A stretch of 64,000 nt of DNA from Nitrospirillum amazonense. Its GTDB lineage: Bacteria > Pseudomonadota > Alphaproteobacteria > Azospirillales > Azospirillaceae. Each line of letters begins with the position of its first letter. The stretch's first letter is position 1. This document shows positions 36,594 through 46,470 of this stretch, one piece after another. Made by a program: the position numbers and the translations under genes. Where the stretch lies: assembly GCF_007828035.1 (NCBI RefSeq), contig NZ_VITV01000008.1, positions 62,001-126,000 of the forward strand, read 5' to 3'. The notes below the pieces were generated by a model that saw nothing but the letters and a program-made list of their open reading frames with translations, did no database searches and was not told where the DNA came from.

Positions 36594-38132
36594 CTATATG
36601 GCGCCGTGTTTCTCCCTCGATGAGGCTGCGTGCTGTTCCATCAATAGCGATACCCTCAGCAGTCCGTCCTTGAGCATTTTGATAGTATTAGAATCTAGCG
36701 TCGAGCGCACCTTCTGCGCCTGCCATTCCGCCACAGCATCGTACACGCAATGTCGAAAATAATTCATCAGCGCTTGCTCACCCGAAATCTGAGAAACATG
36801 CGGGTGCTGCATGTTGATGATGACAATGACTTTCGAATTAGCGCCAGTCTCGCAGACTACATAAGGGTCAAATGGGCCGACGTCGGTCGGCACCACATAT
36901 ACCCAGACCTCTAGATCGCCGATCTTGGCCTGAATATCGGGTGTGCGCCCGGCTTTTACCGGTTCGGCGATGCGTGCCAAAGATGCGATAAGGGCTTCTT
37001 CGGGAGGTAGTACCGTGATCGAGATCTTATCGATCATCTCAGGCGACGTCAGCTCGTCGCGCAGGCCGGATATTGCTAAATCGACTTCACCGTCCGTCGG
37101 CCCGCGCTCATCTTCCTGATCTTTCCAAGGGGTACGAGCGATTGGGAGCAAATCCGCGATGGCATCTTTGAGACCCTTTTCAACCAGATCTTCCTCGTCA
37201 CCATACCATTGAATCATATCTTTAGTGTGTGTCACATCGAAGTCTTCAAGGTGAATTTCCCCGAGGAGCCGCTGGTTCAGCAGATCGTTGCGATTGTGGC
37301 CGTAGATGCCCTCAGGCCGCCAGGCGTCCGGCCAACCTTTAACGACTCGATCTGAATGCAGCATGGAGAAGCCCGTATCCGCCCGTGCTCCAACGTCCAA
37401 AATACCCGCCCAGCCATAAGCTGTGCGGCCGCCGACATCAAAAATGAACTCGCGCTTGTAGAGTTCGCCCGCCTTGTTGCGGCGCAGCTTGGAATCGAAC
37501 TCCTCCCAGATCATTTCCTCGTCGTTGTAGAAGAGCCGCAGCGACTTGGCGCGGAAGTCCATACGATACATTGAGCGCAGATAGTCCTTGATCTTCGAAA
37601 TAGTACGCCCCTTAAACTCCCGATTGTGGTCGCGTATCTCGATACGCGTGTAGTGCGTATCTGCGGGCTGGTTTGCTATGGTCTTCGTCACAAGCTCGGA
37701 ATTACCATTTTCTATTTTTCTGACGTTGATTTCGACAGTATATTCATTTGTGTCGCCTAGCTTTTTCGTCGTGACCGACCACCGGTTGCCGATCCAACAG
37801 GAAGAGGTTTTCATACCCATGCCATATCTGCACCGGCCAGTGCTGATAGCTGGCGGGTATGCAACCTTCAGGGCATGCTCGAGGTCCTGATAGTTCATTC
37901 CCATTGCGTTATCGACGATACGCAGAACTGGATCGCTACCCTGTCGTTCATAAGTGATGCGGACCTCGAGCCCTTCCCCTTCCCGCGTATAGGCGGCGTC
38001 AAGATCGGCTTTGTTGTTCGCGTAAGATTGAGTCGAATTGTCTACATACTCGGCCAAGGCATACCAAATCTCATAGCTCATGCGCCGGTAGCTGGCTATT
38101 GCGTTCAGCCCAATCTCAATATGCATCGACAT
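36594..38132 (-). CDS. MORC/MutL-like GHKL ATPase of a predicted defence system
   Basis: This 512-residue protein has an N-terminal GHKL ATPase domain: N-box ALAEYVDNSTQSYAN (Glu28, Asp31, Asn32), G1 box IVDNAMGMNYQDLEHAL (Asp74, Gly78) and lid GRCRYGMGMKTSS (99-111). The pattern G-x-YG-x-G-x-K is that of MORC-type rather than histidine-kinase ATPases. The S5-like fold may follow to about residue 330; the rest is unassigned. It starts at ATG 38132 behind GGGGGTAAG, one base after the nuclease stop. Such ATPases were predicted in restriction-modification operons by Iyer, Abhiman and Aravind. It likely clamps or senses DNA for the nuclease and helicase. Confidence 0.85.
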   Translation of the reverse strand: MSMHIEIGLNAIASYRRMSYEIWYALAEYVDNSTQSYANNKADLDAAYTREGEGLEVRITYERQGSDPVLRIVDNAMGMNYQDLEHALKVAYPPAISTGRCRYGMGMKTSSCWIGNRWSVTTKKLGDTNEYTVEINVRKIENGNSELVTKTIANQPADTHYTRIEIRDHNREFKGRTISKIKDYLRSMYRMDFRAKSLRLFYNDEEMIWEEFDSKLRRNKAGELYKREFIFDVGGRTAYGWAGILDVGARADTGFSMLHSDRVVKGWPDAWRPEGIYGHNRNDLLNQRLLGEIHLEDFDVTHTKDMIQWYGDEEDLVEKGLKDAIADLLPIARTPWKDQEDERGPTDGEVDLAISGLRDELTSPEMIDKISITVLPPEEALIASLARIAEPVKAGRTPDIQAKIGDLEVWVYVVPTDVGPFDPYVVCETGANSKVIVIINMQHPHVSQISGEQALMNYFRHCVYDAVAEWQAQKVRSTLDSNTIKMLKDGLLRVSLLMEQHAASSREKHGAI

Positions 38133-38133
38133 C

Positions 38134-38928
38134 TTACCCCCCTGCGGCCGCTAATGGTCTAATCGAGTAATTGCCCTTATCGTCCCGCACCAAAGCATAG
38201 CGTTGGCCGGGCCTGATTGGCATCGAGTGTACAGGTGTGATGTAGCACTCGGTTGCCGTGTCAAATCGCTCCCAATACGTAGCCTGTTCGTCGATAAAAA
38301 TCATCACTCGCTCACCATGCTGGAAATCTAGAGCGGCAGGTGATTTCACTGTCAGTAACCGTGGTAGCAGACAAAAGGCGAGTTCCGTCAGAATGTTCTG
38401 AGCAAGAACCGGCAGATTGCCGTCGATCGCAAAAATATGCCGGTTAGATGTGGGAGAACGGAAAATTTCAAACACCATCATGTGCGCGCCGTAGCGTCGA
38501 ATCTCGCGGGCCCACTCCTCGTCATACTTGTTCACGAGGACAAGGATCTCGGGTGGCTCGCCGCGTAGCATTTGTGCAAGTTTATCTTGGTCGAATTTTG
38601 GATTCCCTGCAGCGAGATATTCGGCGTGTGATCGGTCATAAAGCGCGTTTCGCAGGGTGTCGATCTGCGGAATGACATGGCGGTGTAGATCGTGACGCAA
38701 CATCTCGACCTCAACGACCGTCCACTTGCGGTAATCGTCGGCGATGACCGCTAGATCGGCGCGCGCCGAGCGCTCACCCGCATATACGGTCTTTTTGTAA
38801 GGCACGATCGAAGTGCCGGGGCGGATAATATTGGCATTCTGGATTAGTAGGCTCTCAAATTCACTTTCCGAGAGTGCACTCGGCGAAAGTTCGTGGAACC
38901 ATTCGCTCTTATGAAACAGCCTAGGCAT
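38134..38928 (-). CDS. PD-(D/E)XK-like nuclease of a predicted defence system
   Basis: This 264-residue protein carries SESEFESLLIQNANII (Glu25 region), ARADLAVIAD (Asp58) and WTVVEVEMLRHDLHRHVIPQ (Glu73-Val-Glu75). Spacing fits a PD-(D/E)XK core, but the usual E-x-K reads E-V-E, so a neighbouring residue must supply the lysine role or the enzyme is atypical. A C-terminal beta-rich segment (about 190-260) follows. I know no named family for it. It overlaps the helicase gene by 8 bases and precedes the ATPase by one base, so it is probably the effector nuclease of the module. Confidence 0.6.
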   Translation of the reverse strand: MPRLFHKSEWFHELSPSALSESEFESLLIQNANIIRPGTSIVPYKKTVYAGERSARADLAVIADDYRKWTVVEVEMLRHDLHRHVIPQIDTLRNALYDRSHAEYLAAGNPKFDQDKLAQMLRGEPPEILVLVNKYDEEWAREIRRYGAHMMVFEIFRSPTSNRHIFAIDGNLPVLAQNILTELAFCLLPRLLTVKSPAALDFQHGERVMIFIDEQATYWERFDTATECYITPVHSMPIRPGQRYALVRDDKGNYSIRPLAAAGG

Positions 38929-40129
38929 GTGCCTGCATCTTGCCCTGTTGCCATTCTATGGTCGTGGTACCTTCGAGGCTGGTGGCCTCCTGCGCTAGCC
39001 GCTTCCTTTCTTCTTCAGTTGCAAAAATCGTATACACGGAAGCCTCTGTCTTTCCTTTCGCCCTTCGCAGAATTCGTCCCAGACGCTGGATGCGTTGACG
39101 CTGGCTCGCGGTCGAGCTGGCGATGATTGCGACGCTGGCCTCGGGAACATTGATACCCTCATCAAGTGCGCGGCAACAAACCAGCACGTCAAATAACCCC
39201 CTGCGGAAGAGACGGAGATTGTCGCGGCGCACGATTGGCCCGATTTCGGCATGATAGACTGTCGCGCGATGGCCCCGCGCCTTCAGGATGTTGACAATTG
39301 TATTCGCCGCATCAATGCGCTCATGGAAGATGACTGCGCGGTCGCCTCGATGCTGCTCGACGAGCTTGATCGCAACAGGAATTCGCATCGTTGCGTTGGC
39401 CGACACCGCAGCCCGCTGCTGGAGCAGGCGTTTCAGCCGCTCTTCCTGCCCTTCGGCAACGCCACCCTTTCGGATGCAGCGCGCGATCGAGCGTGATAGT
39501 TTACTATATCTTTCCTCCTCGTCGGAGAGAAGGTCGACATGAATATTGATCAGCGAGAACGGCGTGATGATCCCTTCCGCAGCCGCGTCGCGATAGGTGT
39601 AATGGTAAATGATCGGACCAATTTTCGGCGCGATTAGCTCGGTAAAGCCTTCATCGTATTCGCGTTCGGGCGTGGCAGATAGTCCGAGTGTTGCCGCGAA
39701 GTCCCCATCCAGAGCCTTCGCATTAGACGGAGAGCCCGCGCGATGGCACTCATCTACGATCAAGAAGATTCGCCTGCCTTTGGCGAAGGTCGCTGTGAAT
39801 TTACGGGCAGTGTTGATCACCGCGACGATAATCGGCTCATCCCCCTTGGGTTTTTCTTGTCCGCTCAGCAGGCCGATCTGATCCGGCCGGACATTCATCT
39901 CATCCTGCAGTGCGATGCACCATTGGTCGAGCAAGGAGACGGTCGGCACAATGATTAGCGCCTGACCAAGCGTCTCGTCTTTGAAGAATTCGAGAAGGCA
40001 GAGCTGGGCGAAGACGGTTTTTCCGCCACCCGTCACAACCTGCACTACGCCTCTCCGGTTGGGCCGCCAACGCTCGAGTGCAACGTTTTGCCAATCGCGT
40101 GGCCGGACCTTAAGTTCCCAGCCCGTCAT
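38921..40129 (-). CDS. Superfamily II DEAD/DECH-box helicase of a predicted defence system
   Basis: This 402-residue helicase has motif I TGGGKT (33-38), motif II DECH (126-129), motif III SAT (151-153) and motif VI QRIQRLGRILRR near the C-terminus, with Ib-type and motif V segments (VLVCCRALDEGINVPEAS). The layout resembles XPB/RecG/ResIII-type DNA translocases and is compact, with no added nuclease or methyltransferase domain. It shares an ATGA overlap with the methyltransferase stop. It probably translocates on or unwinds unmodified DNA for cleavage. Confidence 0.9.
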   Translation of the reverse strand: MTGWELKVRPRDWQNVALERWRPNRRGVVQVVTGGGKTVFAQLCLLEFFKDETLGQALIIVPTVSLLDQWCIALQDEMNVRPDQIGLLSGQEKPKGDEPIIVAVINTARKFTATFAKGRRIFLIVDECHRAGSPSNAKALDGDFAATLGLSATPEREYDEGFTELIAPKIGPIIYHYTYRDAAAEGIITPFSLINIHVDLLSDEEERYSKLSRSIARCIRKGGVAEGQEERLKRLLQQRAAVSANATMRIPVAIKLVEQHRGDRAVIFHERIDAANTIVNILKARGHRATVYHAEIGPIVRRDNLRLFRRGLFDVLVCCRALDEGINVPEASVAIIASSTASQRQRIQRLGRILRRAKGKTEASVYTIFATEEERKRLAQEATSLEGTTTIEWQQGKMQAHA

Positions 40130-41196
40130 GTTGGCTTCGCCTTCCGCAGGCTAGGCTGCTTCGGCTCCGCTTTCGTCTTCTGGCCCCCAGCTTTATCCAA
40201 CCGATCCGGGGTCTGCTCCTCCCACAATAGGCCCGGCTTGGGGAGGCGGTAGAAATCGCCTTCTTCGCTGCCTGCCTTCAAACCGCGTATCTTACGCGGC
40301 GTCGGTTCAGCATCTTTCTGAAATCGGCCCAGGGCGCCCTGCAGGTAATCTTTGCGCAGCTCGGCGCAGAGCCAGCGGCGCTTGAGTCGTTCGCACACTT
40401 CACCCGTCACACAGCTGCCGGCAAAGGGGTCAAGCACCAAGTCGCCTTCGTCGGTCAGCATTCGCACAAAGAATTCAGGCAGATCGGTTGGGAAGCGCGC
40501 GGGGTGCGTCTTTAACCCTTTGTCGCGGCAGTAACGCTGATAGGCACTGTTACTTTCCGTATTCGCTATCGCGAGTAGGTTGGAGGGGATTGCCGCGCCG
40601 TTGTCGTTCCCGAACTTATCGCCAATATCGTGGCCGGAGGGCCGCAGCCCCGCATTATAGCCTCGCTTCAACAGGTCATTCATACTGTTGCTATAAGGTT
40701 GGAGCACACGACGGTTGCTCGCCTTTGGCCATTCGGTTTTGGAAAGCCACCAGATCTTGTTGATTGAGTCCTTCACTCGGATGCGCCGCACCGTAACCCA
40801 CTCAGCAGGCGACGGAAGCTTGGCAGGATTCCACCAGTAGAAATCCTGGGCGAGGTGAAACTTATATTCCTCGCACAGCATGATCATTAACTTGAAGTGG
40901 TAAAGGTGGCGTGTTGGTATCCCTTTATTCCACGCGCCGCCGATATCGATGACGAGGCTACCCGTATTCTTCAGAATGCGTGAAAACTGGTTGGCATACG
41001 GCTTGAACCAATTGATATATTCGTCAGCGGGGACGTTCCCATACTCTTTTTCGCGAACCAATCCGAATGGTGGGCTGGTCATGATCAGATCAACGGAACT
41101 ATCCTTAAGTCCTGCTATGTACTGATAGGAATCGCCATTAAAAATTTTTCCGTAGTCGGTCTCATGGAAATAGTGAAGATCATCATCGTGTTTCAT
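40126..41196 (-). CDS. M.PvuII-like N4-cytosine DNA methyltransferase
   Basis: This 356-residue beta-class methyltransferase has motif IV TSPPFGLVREKEYGN (from residue 40) and the AdoMet motif I near the C-terminus (DLVLDPFAGSCVTGEVCE, Asp256). As I remember M.PvuII, it shares TSPPF, AEDFYWxNPxKLPSP, EWVxxRxIRVKDxxNxxWW, RPSGHDIG and HPARFPxxLPEFFxRMLT, so N4-methylation of a CAGCTG-like site is likely. A 55-residue basic C-terminal tail is extra. I take ATG 41196; an in-frame extension to 41280 lacks similarity. No R.PvuII-like gene is nearby. Confidence 0.88.
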   Translation of the reverse strand: MKHDDDLHYFHETDYGKIFNGDSYQYIAGLKDSSVDLIMTSPPFGLVREKEYGNVPADEYINWFKPYANQFSRILKNTGSLVIDIGGAWNKGIPTRHLYHFKLMIMLCEEYKFHLAQDFYWWNPAKLPSPAEWVTVRRIRVKDSINKIWWLSKTEWPKASNRRVLQPYSNSMNDLLKRGYNAGLRPSGHDIGDKFGNDNGAAIPSNLLAIANTESNSAYQRYCRDKGLKTHPARFPTDLPEFFVRMLTDEGDLVLDPFAGSCVTGEVCERLKRRWLCAELRKDYLQGALGRFQKDAEPTPRKIRGLKAGSEEGDFYRLPKPGLLWEEQTPDRLDKAGGQKTKAEPKQPSLRKAKPT

Positions 41197-41329
41197 GCAA
41201 TGCCGGTTCTTCAATATCTGCGTACACCGACACCTATACCGAATACTCGATAAACTGGTTGGTGCACCCTTCAGCCGCAACGCGCGCCAATCGACGTTGC
41301 TAGCCCATCTAATAGTGTAGTACGGTTAA

Positions 41330-41806
41330 AAATGCTAGACGGGGCGTGACATTTTACCTCGTGAATGCACGGCGCTTGGCCCATATAGGCTTGGCGTGAC
41401 GGCTGGCCGTTGCTCTTGCGGTACAGCTTGGCTTGGGGATCGGTCGTCGAGACGTGGGTCTGGTTGAAGCGCTTCTCCCCATGGAAGTCGCGCTCCCCCG
41501 TTGCGACCGGGGCCCGGCGGCTCGCCACCACCATCCTTGGGCTGGAAGCTCTTGATCGACGCCCAGGCCTCGATCAGCGTTCCATCCACCGAGAAGTGGT
41601 CTTCCGACAACAAGTTTCGCCACGCGCCTGGGCCACCATCGCACCCAGGAACTTCGCCGCAACATCGCCTCAAAGTCCGGCGACAGAATCTCCAGCGCCT
41701 CGTCGCAGATCGCCCGAATCGCCCGAAGCGGATAGCCTGGCGGAACACGCGTCTCGGAGATCACCTACGAAAACAAGCCTTCCATCCGAACGTTTCCGCC
41801 ACGCAT
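41330..41806 (-). pseudogene. Decayed IS5/IS1182-type transposase
   Basis: Reverse frames give pieces of a DDE transposase in order but broken. ATG 41806 opens MRGGNVRMEGLFS, then a TAG at 41767-41765 interrupts; VPPGYPLRAIRAICDEALEI follows. A large internal stretch is missing, then LLSEDHFSVDGTLIEAWASI in another frame, and finally FHGEKRFNQTHVSTTDPQAK in a third. Thus there is at least one nonsense codon, an internal deletion and two frameshifts. It is non-functional. It lies at the right edge of the low-GC island and abuts the cox operon, marking an old insertion or rearrangement point. Confidence 0.85.
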
Positions 41807-41878
41807 CTCCACCTCTTCAGCGTCATGAGAAAGCGAATCACGACGGAAACTCAGACGGAAGGGTTTTTCTGCATCTTG

Positions 41879-42142
41879 CTAACGCGTCAGGTAGTCCAGC
41901 GCCAGATAGCCCAGCAGGATCAGCAGCCAGAAGGCGGCCCCCAGCGCCATGATGCGCATCAGGCCGCCTTCGCGGCGCAGCTGCATATAGACCCAGGCGA
42001 TCAGCGCCGCCTTGGCCGACGCGATGCCCAGGCTGACCACCAGGCTGGGCGTGCCGGTCAGCATCAGGCTGGCGCCTACGGTCAGTCCCAGCAGGGCCAG
42101 CAAGGCGGCCCAGACGGCGATCAGGGGAGCCACGACCTTCAT
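41879..42142 (-). CDS. coxD: Cytochrome c oxidase subunit IV-type small subunit
   Basis: This 87-residue protein has three hydrophobic helices (IAVWAALLALLGLTVGASLM, SLGIASAKAALIAWVYMQL, GAAFWLLILLGYLALDYL) and the IV-type motif AKAALIAWVYMQL. It is the last gene of the oxidase operon, one base after coxC. Its TAG stop (41881-41879) directly abuts sequence that looks like the end of the decayed IS (TGCATCTTGCTA), so its last residues may have been altered by the insertion. Confidence 0.85.
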   Translation of the reverse strand: MKVVAPLIAVWAALLALLGLTVGASLMLTGTPSLVVSLGIASAKAALIAWVYMQLRREGGLMRIMALGAAFWLLILLGYLALDYLTR

Positions 42143-42143
42143 C

Positions 42144-42747
42144 TCAGCGCACCAGGTAGAGGATGGGGTAGAGGAAGACCCAGATGACGTCCACCAGGTG
42201 CCAGTAGAGGCCCACCACCTCCACGCCTGCGGCCCCGCGCGGCAGGGCCAGGCTGCGACGATGGACACGCCAGGCCAGGCCGGCCAGCAGGACCACGCCC
42301 ACCGTCACGTGCACGGCGTGCAGCGCCGTCGCGACCAGATAGAGGTCCATGAACAGGTGGGCCGGCGGGCTCTCGAACGCCTCGGCCGGGGTGAAGGCCG
42401 GCAGCAACTGTTCGCGGATTTCCATCCCGTATTCCACCGCCTTCAGGGCCAGGAAGCCGAGCCCCAGGCCGGCGGCGGCCAGCAGGCTCACCACGGTGCC
42501 CTTGACCTTGCCCATTTCCGCCGCCGCCACGGCCAGGGCCACCGCCAGGCTGGAAGTCAGCAGCACCACGGTGTTGGCCGCCCCGATGCCGTAGTGCAGG
42601 CGGCGGGACGCGGCCGCCACCTCCTGCGGGTGCAGCAGGCGCAGGGCCAGCGCCACGGCGAACAGCCCGCCGAACAGCATGATCTCGCTGGCGAGGAACA
42701 GGTACATGCCCATCAGCGTGGTGTCACGCTGCCGGCTGGGGGCGGCG

Positions 42748-42755
<8 letters not shown>
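42144..42755 (-). CDS. coxC: Cytochrome c oxidase subunit III
   Basis: This 203-residue protein has five membrane helices and the subunit III marks [34 protein letters not shown] and the C-terminal [20 protein letters not shown]. It stabilises the catalytic subunit of the caa3 oxidase. ATG 42755 overlaps the coxA stop by 8 bases. An in-frame extension to 42911 falls within coxA and is rejected. Confidence 0.95.
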
Positions 42756-44357
<1,602 letters not shown>

Positions 44358-44361
<4 letters not shown>

Positions 44362-45329
44362 GGCGGTCCCCCGTCGTCGCGATCCCTCGGGGGTGGTGGC
44401 GCGTTCGCCAGGGACTTGATGTAGGCCACCAGCTTCAGCACATCTTCCTCCCCCAGCACGTTCTGAAAGGTGGGCATGATGGCGGGATAGCCCGCCGCCA
44501 CCTGGGCCTGTGGCAGCAGGATGCTGTCGCGCAGGTATTGATCGTCCGCGGTCACTACGCTGCCGTCGGCCAGGGGCACCGGGCGCCCGTACAGCCCTTC
44601 CAGTGGCGGGGCGTGGACGGTGCCGGCGGAACCATGGCAGCCGCTGCAGCCCCGGGTGCGGAACAGGACGGCCCCTTGCGCCGCCAGCGAACCGTCGGTG
44701 CCCATACCCTCCAGCCAACGGGCATAGTCGGCCGGCGTCTGCACCACCAGCCGGCCGCCCATGACGGCATGGTCGGCGCCGCAGAACTGGGCGCAGACCA
44801 GGGCGTAGCTGCCGGGTGTGTCGGCGGTGAACCACAGGCGGGTGTAGCGGCCGGGCACCACGTCCTGCTTCAGGCGCAGCGCGGGCACGAACAGGCTGTG
44901 GATGACATCCTGGGAGGCCAGGGTGACCTCCACCGGACGGCCGGCCGGCACATGCAGTTCGTTGATTTCCGCCTGGCCGCCCGGGTGCTGGAACTTCCAC
45001 ATCCATTGCTTGCCCACGGCGTTGATCGCCAGCGCCTCGGCCGGCGGCTGGTAGAGATCGATGTACAGACGGGTGGACCAGACATAGAAGGCAAGGGTGG
45101 CAAGGAAGGGGATGGCGGCCCACGACACCTCCAGCCAGACGCTGCGGTCGGCGGCATGGGTGCGGTCGGCCGGTTTCCCCCGCCGGTACTTCACCGCGAA
45201 CCAGGGGATCAGGATGAACACCGGCGCCGACAGCAACACGGCCAGGGCCGCCAATCCCAGGAACAGCGTGTCCACCTGATGCGCGTGGTGCGAGGCCTGG
45301 CCGCCCCAGAAGGTCAGCAGCCGGTTCAT
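44358..45329 (-). CDS. coxB: Cytochrome c oxidase subunit II fused to cytochrome c (caa3)
   Basis: This 323-residue protein has two N-terminal helices (21-48, 68-88), a CuA cupredoxin domain with His144, Cys179, Cys183, His187 and Met190, and a C-terminal cytochrome c domain (CSGCH at 228-232, likely Met ligand 285 in PAIMPTF). The fused haem lets it accept electrons without a free cytochrome c, here probably from ActE of the same operon. ATG 45329 forms an ATGA overlap with the sco gene. Confidence 0.96.
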
Positions 45330-46096
45330 GACTTCACCAGGCGGCGGTCGCGCCACAGGGACCAGGCGATCCAGCCCCCGCCGCCCAGCGCCACCAGCGC
45401 GCCCAGGGTGCGCAGCAGGGTCCAGATCAGGGGGCCGTTACGGCCGGTCATGGGATCGTAGTGGAAGCACAGCAGCAGGATGCGCTGGCCCCAGTCGCCA
45501 GCCCGACCCCGTGCCGCCTCGTCCAGCGCCCGTTCCAGCGCGTCGGGTGCGGGCGACAGGCCATAGAGCCAATGGTTCAGCGTCCCGTCCGGACGCAGGA
45601 TGGCCACCGCCGCCACATGGGCGTACTGCCCGATGCGGTCATCCCAGGCGTAACGGTAGCCCAGGGCGTCGGTCACCGCCCGGATCTGGTCCCGCGCGCC
45701 GGTCAGGGCGTGGATGCCGTCGGCGGGCAGGGCCGGGAAGGCGCGGCGCAGGTCGGCTAGGTCGGCGGTGGCATCATCCGGCCCCTCGCGCGGGTCGATA
45801 CCGAAGGCCACCAGGGTGAAGTCGCGGCCGGGGCGCAATCTCTGCGCCAGGACGGCCTGGGCCAAGCCCGCCAGGGTGACGCCGCAGATGTTGGGACAGC
45901 GATGCAGGACCGGGACCAGGACCAGCGGCTTGCCGTCCGCCAGCCCGCCCAGGCTGACCGCCCGGCCGTCGGCCTCGCGAAAGGTACCATCCAGGGGGAC
46001 GCGCGCGCCCAGCCTTGGGTCGATGCCCGCCGCCTGGAAGGGGTCGAAGGCCGCCAGCCAGAAGGCGGCGGTGATCAGGGCGAGGGCGCGCGTCAT
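45326..46096 (-). CDS. SCO1/SenC-family copper chaperone
   Basis: This 256-residue protein has a signal or anchor at residues 3-18, the thioredoxin-like core with copper-binding Cys67 and Cys71 ([12 protein letters not shown]), the conserved later histidine ([12 protein letters not shown]) and a C-terminal membrane span ([20 protein letters not shown]). SCO proteins load the CuA site of oxidase subunit II, whose gene is directly downstream with a 4-base overlap. ATG 46096 overlaps the upstream stop. Confidence 0.93.
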   Translation of the reverse strand: MTRALALITAAFWLAAFDPFQAAGIDPRLGARVPLDGTFREADGRAVSLGGLADGKPLVLVPVLHRCPNICGVTLAGLAQAVLAQRLRPGRDFTLVAFGIDPREGPDDATADLADLRRAFPALPADGIHALTGARDQIRAVTDALGYRYAWDDRIGQYAHVAAVAILRPDGTLNHWLYGLSPAPDALERALDEAARGRAGDWGQRILLLCFHYDPMTGRNGPLIWTLLRTLGALVALGGGGWIAWSLWRDRRLVKS

Positions 46097-46470
46097 TCCG
46101 GCGCCTCCGTGTCCTTGTCGTCCGGGTCTGGCCAACCCTTCCTAGCCAGCAGATCCATGGCCCGGTCGATGGGAATGGTGGCGCGTCCGGCGTCGCGGTC
46201 GGCCCAGCCATAGCGGGTGAGGTCGGCCTTCGCTCGCGCCCGCACCTGGGCGCCGCCCAGGTACGGCACCTCATCCAGGGGGACGCCCGCCACGGGGGGC
46301 GGGGTGGTGACGGGCGTCGGCCCCCGGCCATGGCCCAGCAGATGAACCAGGCCAGCCACGATGCCCAGCGCCACGGCGACGGAGGCCACCAGGACCGCCG
46401 CCGACCACAGCACGACGCGGGGGGACATGTCGCGCGCCTCGGGGGCCCGGGTTTCCGGCGCCGGGCTCAT
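46093..46470 (-). CDS. Small membrane-anchored protein of the ACIII/caa3 operon
   Basis: This 125-residue protein has one N-terminal span (VVLWSAAVLVASVAVALGIV) and a periplasmic tail with PLDEVPYLGG, TRYGWADRDAGRATIPIDRA and MDLLARKGWP. Short proteins with an RIPIDRAM-LL pattern recur in alternative complex III-oxidase operons, so it is probably an assembly or accessory subunit. I start at ATG 46470 because of the ATGA overlap with actF; longer in-frame readings to 47136 run inside actF in the wrong frame. Function not established. Confidence 0.82.
   Translation of the reverse strand: MSPAPETRAPEARDMSPRVVLWSAAVLVASVAVALGIVAGLVHLLGHGRGPTPVTTPPPVAGVPLDEVPYLGGAQVRARAKADLTRYGWADRDAGRATIPIDRAMDLLARKGWPDPDDKDTEAPE

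Larger units (their letters stand above)
36594..41329. other. Horizontally acquired defence island (four-gene restriction-modification-like system)
   Basis: G+C falls from roughly 68-70% to about 50% by eye at 36594 and rises again beyond about 41330. Inside are four minus-strand genes, in transcription order methyltransferase, helicase, PD-(D/E)XK-like nuclease, GHKL ATPase, with junctions of 4-base overlap, 8-base overlap and 1-base gap. The island is bounded by an intact SDR gene on the left and a decayed IS on the right. About 130 bases upstream of the methyltransferase hold the presumed promoter, which I could not place. Confidence 0.85.

Noticed and set aside
40126-41196. Possible complete PvuII restriction-modification system
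   Set aside because: No gene resembling the short R.PvuII nuclease or a C-protein regulator is present; the neighbouring nuclease is larger and of a different pattern.
36594-41880. Prophage or integrative element
   Set aside because: No integrase, phage structural, or conjugation gene and no tRNA attachment site was seen; only a transposase relic is present.
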